Made by a program: the position numbers and the translations under genes
Shown: in pieces, positions 1 through 10,146 of the stretch
How the letters are laid out: each line of letters begins with the position of its first letter
How positions within the stretch are numbered: position 1 is the first letter of the stretch
The notes under the pieces: generated by a model
The model's database searches: none
The model's input: the letters and a program-made list of their open reading frames with translations, nothing else
What the model was told of the DNA's origin: nothing
NCBI GenBank assembly: GCA_025200525.1
Contig: JANUSC010000391.1
Location: 62,001-126,000, forward strand
Source: Camellia lanceoleosa
Lineage: Eukaryota > Streptophyta > Magnoliopsida > Ericales > Theaceae
Direction of reading: 5' to 3'
Length of the DNA stretch: 64,000 nucleotides

Positions 1-515
1 ATTTCCGGGTTGTTGCCTCAAACACCGTTTTGTCTTTCAATTAGTTGCTTTTACTGCTTGAGTTTGTTTCTGCTGAGGAGCCAGTTATGCCAACAAATCT
101 GAATGAAACAGCTGTGGCTATCACGTTTCGTATTTGTTACTGTTCAAACCAACCGTGTCAAAGGATGTGAATGGAACGACAATGCATTCCGCCTACTCTC
201 TTGTGCCTTAAACATCGTCATAATGACCTAAGCTTTTCATAAAACCCTTTTCGAACACTGCGGTGGTAAAAACGAAGAGAAAGGAATTCCTCGGGTTTTT
301 GCAAAATTTTGATCATCTTGAGAGAAAGAGAGGCCTGCTAAGCTTTTAATGAATGAAATGATGCTTGTTGGCGTGAGTACTGAGGAGGACCCTGGCCTGA
401 TCCAGACTGGTTCCATACTATCTTCAACATGAGCGATTTGTCGCTTTCTTAAAAACTTTTAAAAACAAAATATTTTGCGCAGTCTCGCGAAGACCTGTGC
501 GGAACCGCTCTTGAG
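1..515 (+). pseudogene. Fossil of the protease-RT linker and extreme RT N-terminus (family A)
   Basis: Position 255-515 aligns by eye with B 26700-26940, the stretch just before reverse transcriptase. Shared words include the GAGGAGGACCC segment near 384, the CTTCAAC..GAGCGATTTGTCGCTTTCTTAAAA segment near 422-455, and the GCGAAGACCTG segment near 487. In B this encodes the acidic linker and the first RT residues (EEDPRLVQIGSTLSS). Here the frame is broken by stops. Position 1-254 probably belongs to the same linker but is less clear. From about 516 the RT homology stops. Sequence related to B resumes only near 795 at the integrase stop, so the RT to integrase section is missing from family A. 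Confidence 0.65.
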
Positions 516-1410
516 ATGGTGCAGCCCAGGATCGCTCCCAGTCTCAAGTTTCAATTCATCTGTTGCAAACCGGAATCTGTTCAAAACATCCAGTGCCATG
601 AAACGCCTGTGTGGCCCATTTCGAGGCAGCCCTCGAGCAAGAGGCGTCAAAGTTAGATCCGGAAGATCAGATCCCACTAAGCAAAGCTCGAGAAGCAACC
701 GTGATGAATTCTTCTGCAAGTCAATACAACAGTCGCCCTCCTGGATACGGAGAGGCTTCAATCTCAAAACCATTTGGCATGGGCTAGCTACACTTTTACC
801 CTTTGAGAGGCCTGCTGGGCCAAAAACCCGGAAGGGCGGCCCAAGCAAAAGTTAGAGCAAAGAAAAGAAAAAAGAAAAGTAGAAAAAGAAGCAAAAGAGA
901 AAAGAAAAATGCAAAAAAAGAGAAGAACAAATAAAAAATGAAAAATGCAAAAGAAAAGAAAAATGCAAAAGAGAAAAAAAAAAAAAAGAAGAAAAGAAAA
1001 ACATAGCTCGCAAGGTCGAAAACCTACAACAGGCGCCTTGGCAAAAATTAGAGCCTAAACAGTGAAGGTTAAAATACCCGAGTGTACCTTAACCGGAACT
1101 ACGTAAGGCTTGATTCCCATGTTTGGGATACGTAGGCAACTTCATCCTGAAGTCCAGCCCCCAACGCTTTCATAGCGTCTCAGTCCATGTCATGGTTTTG
1201 ATTACTTTTGCCTCCTCCGAATCCAAGGTCTCGGTTGCAGCAACCTGGAAGTACGTGACCAACTTCCTCTTGAAGTCCAAACAGCAACACCTCCCAGGTG
1301 ACTGTGTCCATATATTGATTCAAACCGTCTTCGCTTCCTCCGCGCCCGAGGGTCCGATCGTTGTCAACAAAGACTGGCTTACGACGTGCCGCGACATCAT
1401 CCAAACAAGG
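516..1410 (+). other. Non-coding stretch replacing pol; post-integrase block at 795-1150
   Basis: Open frames run through 475-855 on both strands, but neither resembles a known protein and the A2 copy differs by indels, so I do not call a gene. From 795 (CCCTTTGAGAGGCCTGCTGGGCC) to about 1150 the sequence matches B 30040-30270, the stretch directly after the integrase stop. It includes the 'gcctGATTCCCAT..TTTGGGATAC' segment. A purine-only low-complexity run sits inside it. Confidence 0.6.
842..1010 (+). repeat. A/G-only low-complexity tract
   Basis: Nearly pure purine run made of AAAAGAAA-type words. Its inverted counterpart in A2 is the pyrimidine run at 54855-55010. Element B has only a short A/T stretch at the same place (30100-30125), so the tract expanded within family A. 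Confidence 0.85.
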
Positions 1411-1486
1411 GGCAACTTTTCGTTGCCATCCATTGCCATAAGTTGCCCTGAGTTACCGTCCAAACCAGGGGCAACTTTCCGTTGCC
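1411..1486 (+). repeat. Two copies of hairpin GGCAAC-N5-GTTGCC
   Basis: The 17-nt words at 1411-1427 and 1470-1486 are perfect 6-bp inverted repeats around a 5-nt loop. A decayed third copy follows near 1506. The same hairpin pair stands at the same place in B (30383-30399 plus a decayed copy at 30430) and in A2 (54370-54386 and 54429-54445). Each is preceded by AGGGG, so AGGGGCAAC repeats the last bases before the 3' LTR. Confidence 0.75.
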
Positions 1487-1954
1487 TTACCCCCCCTTAA
1501 GCCAGGGGCAATTTTCCATCGTTTCCGATCCGAGGTTGCTCATCTCGAGGGTAAGTTCCGCGCTCGTTGAGCGTTGATTATTTGCAAAAATAGTTTTTGA
1601 AAATTTTCACTGAGGTTGACTTATTTTCTCGAAAACTGTTTAATTTTTAAAATTGGACCATGTTTGGACCCAAAAAGGAGAATTTTCAGTGCTCACAGCC
1701 TGATTCGCATGATTTTCAAATCAAAAATTGAATAAGTGTGCTCATCCAACTCTCATCTTTGATCAAAACTGTTTTAGAAAAAACAACAAAAAATGGTCAA
1801 AATAACGAACTAGGGGCACAATTGAGTCAGGTCTTCTGTCTTGCCCCCGTTAATATGCTTGCCAACAGGGCGCTCTATCCGCCAGAAGGAATAGCCGTGA
1901 GCTAACAGTGTTGGGCGTGAACCCGCAACTTCCTATTCATCTGTCATTCACCTC

Positions 1955-2094
1955 GGGGAGGGATGGAAAATGAGAGAATAAAGAATAGAGAGGTGTAAGC
2001 AGAGAGAGAAGTGAGAAAAGAGTTTTGAGAGAAAAACCGAGCCTGAAGGCCGAGCGATGTGAGTATCACAAATCAGAAAGGATGGGAATAATAC
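1955..2094 (-). pseudogene. Relic intron of a lost DUF7745-like gene
   Basis: Read on the minus strand, this stretch matches the 146-nt intron of the DUF7745-like gene of element B (31256-31401). The GGCCGAGYGATGTGAG and GAGAGAATAAAGAATAGAG words are shared. The exons that flank the intron in B are not recognisable here. The neighbouring open frame at 2073-2354 (minus) does not resemble them. Confidence 0.6.
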
Positions 2095-2886
2095 CCGGAG
2101 GATTTGCCTCCTCGAGATTTGAGGTTTTTTTTTGTAAACATGTTCGTGTGTCGTGTCTTTTGATTTGTCGGTCTCAATTTTTGCTTTGAGTCAAGTGTGT
2201 CTCGTTGTGTTAGGTCGTGTGCCTTTTGTTTCTTTGTTTGAGTCTGTCTCGCCGTGTTCTGTGTTAGGCTCGATACCCCGGTTGAAAACCCATCCTCTTC
2301 CAAAAGGTAATCGCTTGTGCTCAGAATGCTGTGCCATTCTCTACATCCGTGCAAAGCAAGAGAAGGAAAGGGAAAATTTGAGACATCCGAGTGTGTTTCA
2401 ACTGCAACCGTGTCAGCTTTGTGATCCGTCTCGTCAGATTGGGGCTATTTGTTCAGGGTTTGATGTGTGCAGAATGAACCAAATGCTGTGTTATGGGCTA
2501 TATGCAGATCAATCCCCAGCAGATTAGTCCCCAGCAGAGTATGGGCTGTGTACCCAGTTTTGAGCAGTGGTTCGTATGTGTTGTGTTGCTGTTTAGTTGG
2601 TTGGTTATCTGATTATTACAGTGCAAGTGTTCAATTGTCAGACAACAGATCAATATCATTTACATTTGAGGTGTAATATGACGCCATGCGGTGCAAAGTA
2701 TGAAATGTGCAGATATAACATTCTTTTTTAGATAAAAAGTTTGTTCCATTTCATAATCTTTTCAAGTACATAAGTTTTAAGGAAAGCAAAATCTGCCTGC
2801 GGCAGTACATAGTACTCTATCTACCAAAAAGAGAAAAGTACAAGAAATGAAAATGAAAGAAAAACAACATAAGTCTGTAATCGTCA
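2095..2886. other. Non-coding stretch downstream of the antisense PMD gene
   Basis: No gene supported. It corresponds to the 3' flank of the PMD gene and matches A2 52940-53755 inverted. At 2512-2540 it carries two copies of TCCCCAGCAGA, the complement of the element's own primer-binding site. Short open frames at 2153-2527 and 2467-2676 are not preserved in A2. Confidence 0.6.
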
Positions 2887-5800
2887 TCAATGGCCTCGCG
2901 CCGGGGGATCCGTCCTCGCCTCTTCTGGCGAAGCAAGCTTATCGTCAGTGTCATTGTCGGGCCCGAGGCAGCTGCCCCCCTCCTCCTCAAAGGCCTCCGC
3001 CTCGCCTCGACTCGCCATCCTCGCTGGAGAACTGCGAGTTGCTCCCCATACACGCCCCCTCTGGTGCGGGGAATATCCTGCCATCCCGAGTAGAAATGGG
3101 AGGTCGGATGGGCGCCACCACCCAGGAGGAATCGAAGGAGGTGAAAAGTACAAAAGGCAAATGCATCGATATACATGAAGCGGTTTATCAATCTGAAAGT
3201 ACGAGTGTGAATGCCGTGAGTAGTTTATCGGTGAGAATCGATGTATGAATCTGATGTTTGAATGCCATGGCGGTTTATCGGTCAGAGTGCGGTGTATGAA
3301 TCTGATATATCAAGCGTGAAATTTGGGTATCAGGTGTTGTGTTATGCATCAAATTATGCGAGGCAGTTTGTATATGGTTTGAAGCTATGTCAGAGAGAAC
3401 ATACCGGAAGGCCATAAAAGGCTAAGAACTCGCAGGTCCGCTGCAGCATCCCCGCCATGGAGGCATTCAGCTCCAATGACTGCCGGGTGTACTCGGAGGA
3501 AGCCTGCAAAAAAAATATATCGGATGCATCAAATATTCTGTGGAATATCAAATAAACTAAAATGAAATGACTGTACAGAAATGCAGTAATACATACCGGA
3601 GGCAAGTCAGGAATGCTAGACAACTCATGACCAGCCGGGGGAGGAGCAAAAGGGATCTGGTAGGTCTCCCCACTCTGCCCCCTGTATGTCAGCATGGTAG
3701 GCCGAGCGGGCCAGCCCGTCCCTCGTCCCCTCTGCACTCCCGTCCTGCCACGAGCTCGAGCTCTCTGTGACGATCCCGCTCCTGCTCCCACCTCTGCCCT
3801 AGCCGCCGGCGCCGCAGGTCTCTCTCTCTCAGCTCGGCGACCACCGCTCAGAGGCCGCATGATGAAGGTTCGGACGTACTCTGAGTAATCGCCCTCGCCT
3901 CTGAAGCCGTCTGCCTCCCAGCCGATGGTGTAGTCCGCCATCTGCTCAGCGGTTAAACGCTCGGTGTCCCTCATATGCTCAGGAGGATGCACCGGGACTA
4001 CTCGCCAGTAACCACGAGGTCGGCGCAGAAGCACTCACTCGGTACCAAGCGGCCGGGCCCTCTAGCAAAATCCGGTAACGCGAGGTCTCGATCGCGCCGG
4101 CAAACCGATCCTGCACCATCGCTGGCAGAGGAGCCCATGGCTGCCAGGTGATCTGAAATTGAAATACAGTTTATTGCCTACTGGTATTGCAAATATACAG
4201 TGAAAAATGAAGCTTAAATCAACTGCAAGTAAAACATACCTTGGCGGGGGTGATGGTGTCGAAATAGCGGCGAAAAAAGCTAAAAGTCTCTCGGTGGCCG
4301 CCGTGCGCACCTCCCATCATAGCGGCGCGAGAAGGGAATGACTAGCAGAGTCTCTGTCTCCGGCACTGGCTCCAGCCTGGGAAAGTAGGCGTAAACCCAC
4401 AACTGCAAGACAGATGTCAGAACATTTATCAGAAGCGAGAATCTGATGTAGTAAGCGTAAATAGCCGTGTGTTGTGTAGTGTATTGGCGAGTGTCTGGTG
4501 TGAACAGTGTATAGTCAGAGTAAAGCAGGAGTATGTGTGTGCGTGTATGCGATTATCTGATAAGTGTAAAAGCAGACTACGATGTGTGCAATGTGTAGAG
4601 TCTGAAAATACTGAGCAATGTAAAGCGGAAAGAAGACGTGCCTCCCAAGCTCGCCAAGAGCCTCCAGAAACAGCGCTGCCACGGAGACCGAGCTCATGTA
4701 CCCGTAAAGTGGCTGAGCCGCGCCACCCGATCATGCGCAAGATGTCCTGGCGTCCACCGGTCTTGAGTAGGCAGAGAGGCATGGTGTTCGCCCGGTCGGC
4801 GAAGAGGGTCGTCCCTAGAAAGAACATCAGAAAGCCGCGCGCATACTGCTCTACGGCCGCCTCGGTCATCGGAGCTGCATCAACAAGAAGAGGCTGCACC
4901 TGGAACTGCACCTCGAACCAGGAGTAGCGGACGAAACCTAGGCGTGCAAGAGGCGAAGCCGTGCCAAGTAAATGGATCTGAGCGGCGGTCCACTCATCCA
5001 TGTCAGTGTCGAAGGGGATCGGATCACCCCCTACCCCGATGCCGGTGAGCACCGAGAAATCGTAAGGGGTCATCGTCATGTCTCCCGCCGCGGATAGGTG
5101 AAATGAATCGGTGGTGTCCCACCACCTCTTTGCCAGGGCAGCTAAAAGAGGCCTGCAGGCAGTAAGTCGGGTCAGACCCCTGCAAAAGGAACCGAAGCCC
5201 GCCTCATCCACAATGCGTTGAACCGCCTCGGGAAGCTCCAAGTACCAATCTCGAGCCGCAACGTTCCCATACCCGTGGATGGCATAGGAATCTCCCTGTT
5301 TTCAAACAAATGATTGCAAAGCAATATGAAATGTACAGTTCTAAGGAAACATGTTAAAGTCGATGCAAATCTAACATGCGTGCAAGTTTTTCAGATCCGA
5401 ACAGATACCAGGTTTCAGTGTACTGCGGTGGACTACGGCCTGTGATGTGTCAGTGTGTTTGTGAGGGTCAGCATACAGATATGGTACATGTGTGCACATT
5501 TTTCAGATTCAAGCAGATATCGGGTCATAGTGTGCCAGTAAGTGAACTACAACGTATGATGCGTCAGCGTGCTTTGTGTGGTTCAGTTTAAATACAGCGT
5601 ACAATATGTTTTCAGATTCAAATAAGTGCCGGGTGTCGGTAAGTTTACAGTGAAGTACGGTGTGTGCCGTGTGTTTGGGTGATTGAGGCTAGTGCAGTGT
5701 GTGTGCATGTGTCCGTCTCAAACAGATATCAGTTGTAAACATGATTGCGATCAACTACAGTCTACGGCATATCAGAGCTAAGCAGTTAAAGAATAGATTC

Positions 5801-6085
5801 GGCTGTGGCAGTTAATAGTTCTACATTGCAGAAAGTAAAACAGAGAAAAAATGTTACCTCGGAAGCGCCGAAGGATAGGTGCGAGGTCGGCCCACGTAGA
5901 AGAAGCTCCGGGTCCAGAGCTCGATCGAAGCCGCGGAAATAGCGAAGACCATCCGGAGGTAGAATGTGGATCGCCGGGCAGTAGGTCGCCGGATCGAAGG
6001 GACGCTCACTCAATGGGAGGAGCTCGACCCCGGGATCCATCTCGTGATCCGGGGGAGTCCCGACATGTGGAATGTCGTCAGCCAT
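2887..6085 (-). pseudogene. Plant mobile domain (PMD) gene of element A1, spliced, with frameshifts
   Basis: Six exons are read on the minus strand: 6085-5858, 5295-4642, 4402-4240, 4152-3597, 3503-3405 and about 3140-2887. Most borders are GT-AG and match the A2 copy exon by exon. Exon 1 encodes 76 residues starting MADDIPHVG. Exon 2 carries the PMD core, with ERWW/KRWWDTTDSFH, GDMTMTPYDFSVLTG and GVGGDPIPFD. Exon 4 contains WYLGE-like and DTERLTAEQMADYTIGW stretches and an RGR-rich tail. The last exon is acidic and ends RTDPPARGH. PMD proteins (MAIN, MAIL1 in Arabidopsis) act in the nucleus in silencing and gene expression; transposons also carry PMD genes. Defects: a 1-nt loss late in exon 2, a shift in exon 3, a GC donor after exon 2, and CAC instead of CAG before exon 6. 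It lies antisense to the retrotransposon, so its introns are not spliced from genomic RNA. Confidence 0.8.
5340..5780. repeat. Degenerate ~130-bp tandem repeats in PMD intron 1
   Basis: The segment TTTTTCAGAT.C.AACAGATA..GGT..CAGTGT recurs around 5387, 5500, 5600 and 5710, with spacing near 110-130 bp. The same repeats lie inverted in A2 at 49940-50400. Element B has an unrelated 81-bp repeat in the same intron. Confidence 0.6.
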
Positions 6086-6424
6086 GGCAATGGTGGTGAG
6101 AAAATGGCCAGAAAAGCCGGAATGTGAAAAGTCAATCGAAAAAGTCAACCTCGAGAGGGCCGGAAAAGCCGGAAGGTGAAAAGGCATGGAAACGAAGAGG
6201 AAATCGAGGGGAACAAGTCCCGAAAAAGTGGGAATAGCAAAAGAAGTGCCGAAATGAAATTTCGATCGGTCGAAAATGTCCGAAACGCGGTGAACTTCGC
6301 GAATCGGACGACAAAAATGGCGCGAAAACTCAAGGAAACGGAGAAAACAGGAAGAGAAAATATCCTAGAAAAGAGGAGGAGGAAATTTCGGCAGTATAGA
6401 AGTGAAGAGAATAGGGTTTCAAGC

Positions 6425-6625
6425 CCTATTTTAAAAGACCCGAAGCAAAATGGCAAAACTGCCCCCGATCAGACATTTTTGGCCGGTCGGCACTATTTTG
6501 TGCCGGTCGGCACAATATTGTGCCGGTGGAACTTTTATGCAGCCGGTGGCCAGCCGGTGGCCTTCTAATCCAGCCGGTGATGTTCCTACAGCATTGTTTA
6601 GGCCAAGTGAGGAGTTGTTGGTCTT
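6425..6625 (-). promoter_or_regulatory. Promoter region of the antisense PMD gene (CCGG palindrome module and TATA-like box)
   Basis: Read on the minus strand, CCACCGGCTG words (about 6540-6580) are followed by a palindrome centred on CGGCACAATATTGTGCCG (about 6510-6527). Next come CGGCACAAAATAGTGCCG (about 6487-6504) and a TTTTAAAA box at about 6428-6437, about 345 nt before the ATG. The same series occurs in the family-A LTR at 13375-13470 ahead of its own TATA box. Promoter function is inferred from position. Confidence 0.55.
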
Positions 6626-6900
6626 CATAGCTCAAGAAAGTGCAAGAAAATGCACCCCCGATGTTCAACCGGCCTTCGTTTTGACTTCGGACCGTGTCTA
6701 CTGTGCGTAACACTCAAATTCAAGCAAAGACTGTATCCTTTTTGTATCCTTTTGTCGTTTATAAAGATTCAAAAGTTGCCCCGTGTGCGCTGCATGCGTT
6801 CATCGCACTACTTCAGTACATGGCATCACGCTGTCGGGCATCTTGCACCTGCATTGTTTTGCATTTAGTGTGGCATGCGTGTCACACTGATTTTATCTCA

Positions 6901-7142
6901 CATTCAATGAGGTATGCGTGCCTCATTTTGCATTTCATTGCATCTCGAGGTACGTGTGCCTCGTTTTGCATTCCATTTTCCATTCAATGAGGTATGCGTG
7001 CCTCATTTTGCATTTCATTGCATCTCGAGGTACGTGTGCCTTGTTTTGCATTCCATTTTCCATTCAATGAGGTATGCGTGCCTCATTTTGCGCTTCATTG
7101 CATCTCGAGGTACGTGTGCCTCGTTTTGCATTCCATTTCTCA
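6901..7142 (+). repeat. Three tandem copies of an 80-bp unit
   Basis: Units begin GGTATGCGTGCCTCATTTTG at 6911, 6991 and 7071 and are nearly identical. A2 has the same unit plus a shorter ~50-bp derivative at 48310-48725, so the array has expanded differently in the two copies. Confidence 0.9.
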
Positions 7143-7195
7143 TTTGTATTGGCATACGCATCCCATGTGTGTTACCTCATTGTTGCCCATGGTCT

Positions 7196-7665
7196 GACGA
7201 GACCTTAAACACGTACGGTCTAGGAGACCTTAAATCCTTGGAGGGTGCGAAACCTTCACCATATGTGCGCGGTCTAGGAGACCTTAAATCCTTGGGAGGT
7301 GCAAGACCTTCGGTGCATTAAGGTGTGCACCTCATTGCATTTGGCATGCATTCCATCGCGCTATTTCGCGCAGCTCATCAGTTGTCCACCCCGGGTCTGG
7401 CGAGACCTTAAACAGGCACGGTCTAGGAGACCTTAAATCCTTGGGAAGTGCAAGACTTTCGGTGCATTAAGGTGCACACCTCATTGCATTTGGCATGCAT
7501 CGCATCGCGCAATTCCACACATCGCACTGTCTTGCGCACCGCATCTCAATTCATGCATTGTCATGCATTCGTAAAACCGCGCGTTGCCGCGCATTTCAGA
7601 AAACATGCATTGTCATGCATGCATTTTGCATCCCGGTCTAGGAGACCTTAAATCCTCTGAAGGTG
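7196..7665 (+). repeat. Dispersed-tandem GGTCTAGGAGACC units
   Basis: The phrase GGTCTAGGAGACCTTAAATC occurs at about 7217, 7270, 7419 and 7634, each followed by a GGTGC(A/G)A..CCTTC phrase and partly preceded by TCTGGCGAGACC. GGTCT..AGACC is an inverted repeat. The A2 counterpart is 47470-48290. Confidence 0.8.
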
Positions 7666-7989
7666 CAATTCCTTCGGTGTTTGTCGTGCCCGAACGACTT
7701 TCGGTGGTCTGGTAAAGCCACCTGTCTGTGTTTGCGGTGAGTTCCTAGGAGACCAATGGGGACGGTGAAAACTAGAGTTCGAATGGCTTATGCCTAGAAC
7801 ACAAAGGTTCGAGATTTCCGAGACTAAAGTCTGGTTTAAATACCCAGGGGGTGTACCCTCGGCTTGAAATCTGTATGGAAGCCCCATAGGTTGAGGCGGC
7901 ATGTTTACGCCTCAATCCTAGATACTGAACCAACCTAGTATATCGCCCTGTTGGTAAGATAGGGAAAGCTGCAATCACAGTTGTTGCAT

Positions 7990-8225
7990 CATAATGCATT
8001 AACATGCATCATTTATACTACTGCATATGTCATGCATTTTCAAAAAATTCAAAAAAAAAGACAACAAAAACATGCATTTGTCATGCATCATTGTAAATAT
8101 TGCATATGTCATGCATTTTCAAAAATTCAAAACCGAAAACAACAAAAAAAACATGCATACGTCATGCATCATCATTGTAGTATAGTGCATATGTCATGCA
8201 TTTTCTGTAAATATCCATTTCTATT
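7990..8225 (+). repeat. CATGCA-rich ~80-bp tandem units
   Basis: About 2.5 copies of a unit containing CATATGTCATGCATTTTCAAAAA and AACAACAAAAA. A decayed version is at 47040-47165 in A2. Confidence 0.75.
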
Positions 8226-8569
8226 GCATTGTAGTTGCATGCATCCACTGCATCATCTTCCATCTATGGCTTGCGCCTTTCCTTGTTGAGCTTGGTCTGG
8301 TATGTGCCCTTACTTTTCACGTCAAAGCATGGTTCATGTGCATCGCGCCTATTCCTTGATGAACTTGGTTTGAGGTTGCGGCACCTTTTCTGTGTTAGAC
8401 ATGGCTTGTATGTGAGCATGCCTTTCCTAAGCGAGATACGGTTTGGCCCGCGCGCCATAATCACATATTGCATTGTAGTGTAATTGTTGCATCCGGCATT
8501 AGGATCATTGTTCTTTCCTCGGCGGGTCGTCACCCCACGTATGTCATTCCACCCAATACTTGTCCTTGT

Positions 8570-8618
8570 GTCCGTCTACATCACTCATAGTTCAGACATC
8601 GTTCTATGGTAGACGGAC
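8570..8618 (+). other. Conserved 49-nt stem-loop upstream of the 3' LTR
   Basis: GTCCGTCTAC (8570-8579) pairs perfectly with GTAGACGGAC (8609-8618). Inside, CATAG pairs with CTATG. The whole structure is preserved in the second family-A copy at 62108-62156. The position, about 600 nt before the LTR and in the genomic RNA, suggests an RNA signal, but this is inference. Confidence 0.65.
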
Positions 8619-8847
8619 TCGTTACTTCCATCAATCTATTTGACATATGTGTGGTTTCGAACCGCTCATGATTGAATCATGATTCAATTGCTTTGCATGT
8701 AATTTGCATAGTTTCAATTGCATTGCATTATCACTTGCATTGTTTATACTTAGTTTTGTATATATTGCATATCATTTTGCATTCATCATTGCATTGTCAT
8801 GCATATGGCTAACAATATTGTACCTGTTAAGTTTGCTTTCTTTGCAG

Positions 8848-8904
8848 GCACGATATTGTATGTACGGCTCATTTGAGGCCGGTGCAACCGGACGAGCCGC
8901 ACAG
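8848..8904 (+). other. Conserved 57-nt block with splice-like borders
   Basis: The block is preceded by a pyrimidine tract and TTTGCAG and followed by GTATTGTATC. It has exactly the same length in B (37435-37491) and A2 (61802-61858, minus). Read in frame it gives ARYCMYGSFEAGATGRAAQ. Differences from B fall mostly at third codon positions, but they also keep two inverted repeats paired. It may be a short sense exon, an RNA structure, or both. I do not recognise it. Confidence 0.6.
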
Positions 8905-9208
8905 GTATTGTATCCTCCGAGTGAGATGTATTGAGAATTGCATAATTCTCTTACATCCTTTCTACATTGTAGTGTAGATTGGCATATGCTAGCTTATAAC
9001 TGTCGTATGTGTGCTTCATTACAACTTTCTTTGCATGATCATAAGTTATGCTCGGCTTCCTGCATCGTCTTGCATTTTGCCCCTACCTTCGGGTGCATAC
9101 CTTGTTTTGTCTTGCATGTTTGTCCAAGTCTTCGGCCTTGTCAAAAATGGGTCGTCTCTAGGCTTTGACATTCACTCCCGTCATCGTTATGACTTCTGAG
9201 TTCTGTCA

Positions 9209-9220
9209 ATGAGGGGCAAC
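9209..9220 (+). promoter_or_regulatory. Polypurine tract of element A1
   Basis: AATGAGGGGCAAC directly precedes the LTR start TGTAGACACC. The other family-A copy reads CAAAGAGGGGCAAC. It is the expected site for priming plus-strand DNA. Confidence 0.6.
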
Positions 9221-9261
9221 TGTAGACACCCCATTTTTGACCGTCCTCAAGACTTGGACGT
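9221..9261 (+). mobile_element. 3' LTR of A1, first 41 bp
   Basis: Begins TGTAGACACCCCATTTTTGA and continues at 13195 after the nested solo LTR. The inverted A2 LTR shows the uninterrupted sequence ..GACTTGGACGTCACCG. The last five bases (GACGT, 9257-9261) are one copy of the target duplication. Confidence 0.9.
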
Positions 9262-10138
9262 TGTAGACACCCCATTTTTTACCGCTCTCAAGACTTGGGC
9301 ATTACTAATGGTTTGCTCGGTGTTGAGACATGTGCAGGCCAAAGATACAATTCCTTCGGCAAGGAGAGAGGCAAACCCTTCAAAACACTTTGTTTAGGGG
9401 TTTGGAGTTGAAGAAAAGAGGAGAGGAGGGGAGAAAATACGTTGGAGAAGAAGTTCGCCATGAATCCGGGTAGAAGAAAGTCGAGCGGCCCTCGCTGAAT
9501 CAGGCTTATTCAATTGCATACTTGGAGTTAAGCTATGAGGCCACCATCATTGGAAAGAAGACTTCCGGGGCTTCACTTTGTACTCAAGAATCTCCTAGAG
9601 CCAAGTCAGGATGGAGGAGATATGATTGATTGAAGCTGGGTATCATCCCGGTTGGATCGAGTCTACGCGGCTTCACGGAAAAGGGCATAACGTTTTGCAT
9701 AGGAGGAATTTTGATGCAAGGTTTGCGCCATTGGAAAGATAACTTCCGGGGCTTCAATTTGCATACCCACCAGCACTTTTTTGGCCTTGGAATCATCCAT
9801 CGGAACTCTATTTAGCGGACCGGCAGAAAATAGTGTCGACCGGCACTTTATTTTGGCCGACGACCAAATTTTCTGGCCGGTTTGAACCCTTTGCACCCCC
9901 CAAGCCTAGTGCATACCAGCTGGGCCAGCTGGGATGCACAAAACCAGCTCCACGTGCATATATATTGCTATTTTGCACCCTTTGCACCACTTGGACCCCT
10001 CTTTTGTGCACCCTTTGCTCATGGCTTCTTGAGGAAGCCTTGACCCCTTGTCTTGGCTTCCTCAAGAAGCCTACCAGCTGTCTTGGCTTCTTTGATAAGC
10101 CCGTTGCTTTAGCTTCACTTGTAAGCCTTCCATTTGTC

Positions 10139-10146
10139 TATAAAAG
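10139..10146 (+). promoter_or_regulatory. TATA box of LTR E
   Basis: TATAAAAG in the context GTCTATAAAAGGAGCC, about 880 bp into the LTR and 250-330 bp after the CCGG palindromes. This is the usual plant LTR promoter arrangement. Confidence 0.6.

Larger units (their letters stand above)
6626..8569. other. Repeat-rich non-coding region between PMD promoter and 3' LTR
   Basis: No coding region is supported. It consists of successive short tandem repeats (80-bp units at 6901, GGTCTAGGAGACC units at 7200, CATGCA-rich units at 8000) with unique sequence between them. A2 carries the same region inverted at 46976-48960, with different repeat numbers. Open frames here are by-products of repeat periods. 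Confidence 0.65.

Noticed and set aside
459..855. Long open frames on both strands at the left edge
   Set aside because: Overlapping frames on opposite strands, no recognisable domain, and indels in the A2 copy; more likely decayed element sequence.
7640..7990. Possible tRNA or SINE because of box-like GGTGTACC words
   Set aside because: No cloverleaf, A/B box pair or poly(A) tail could be fitted.
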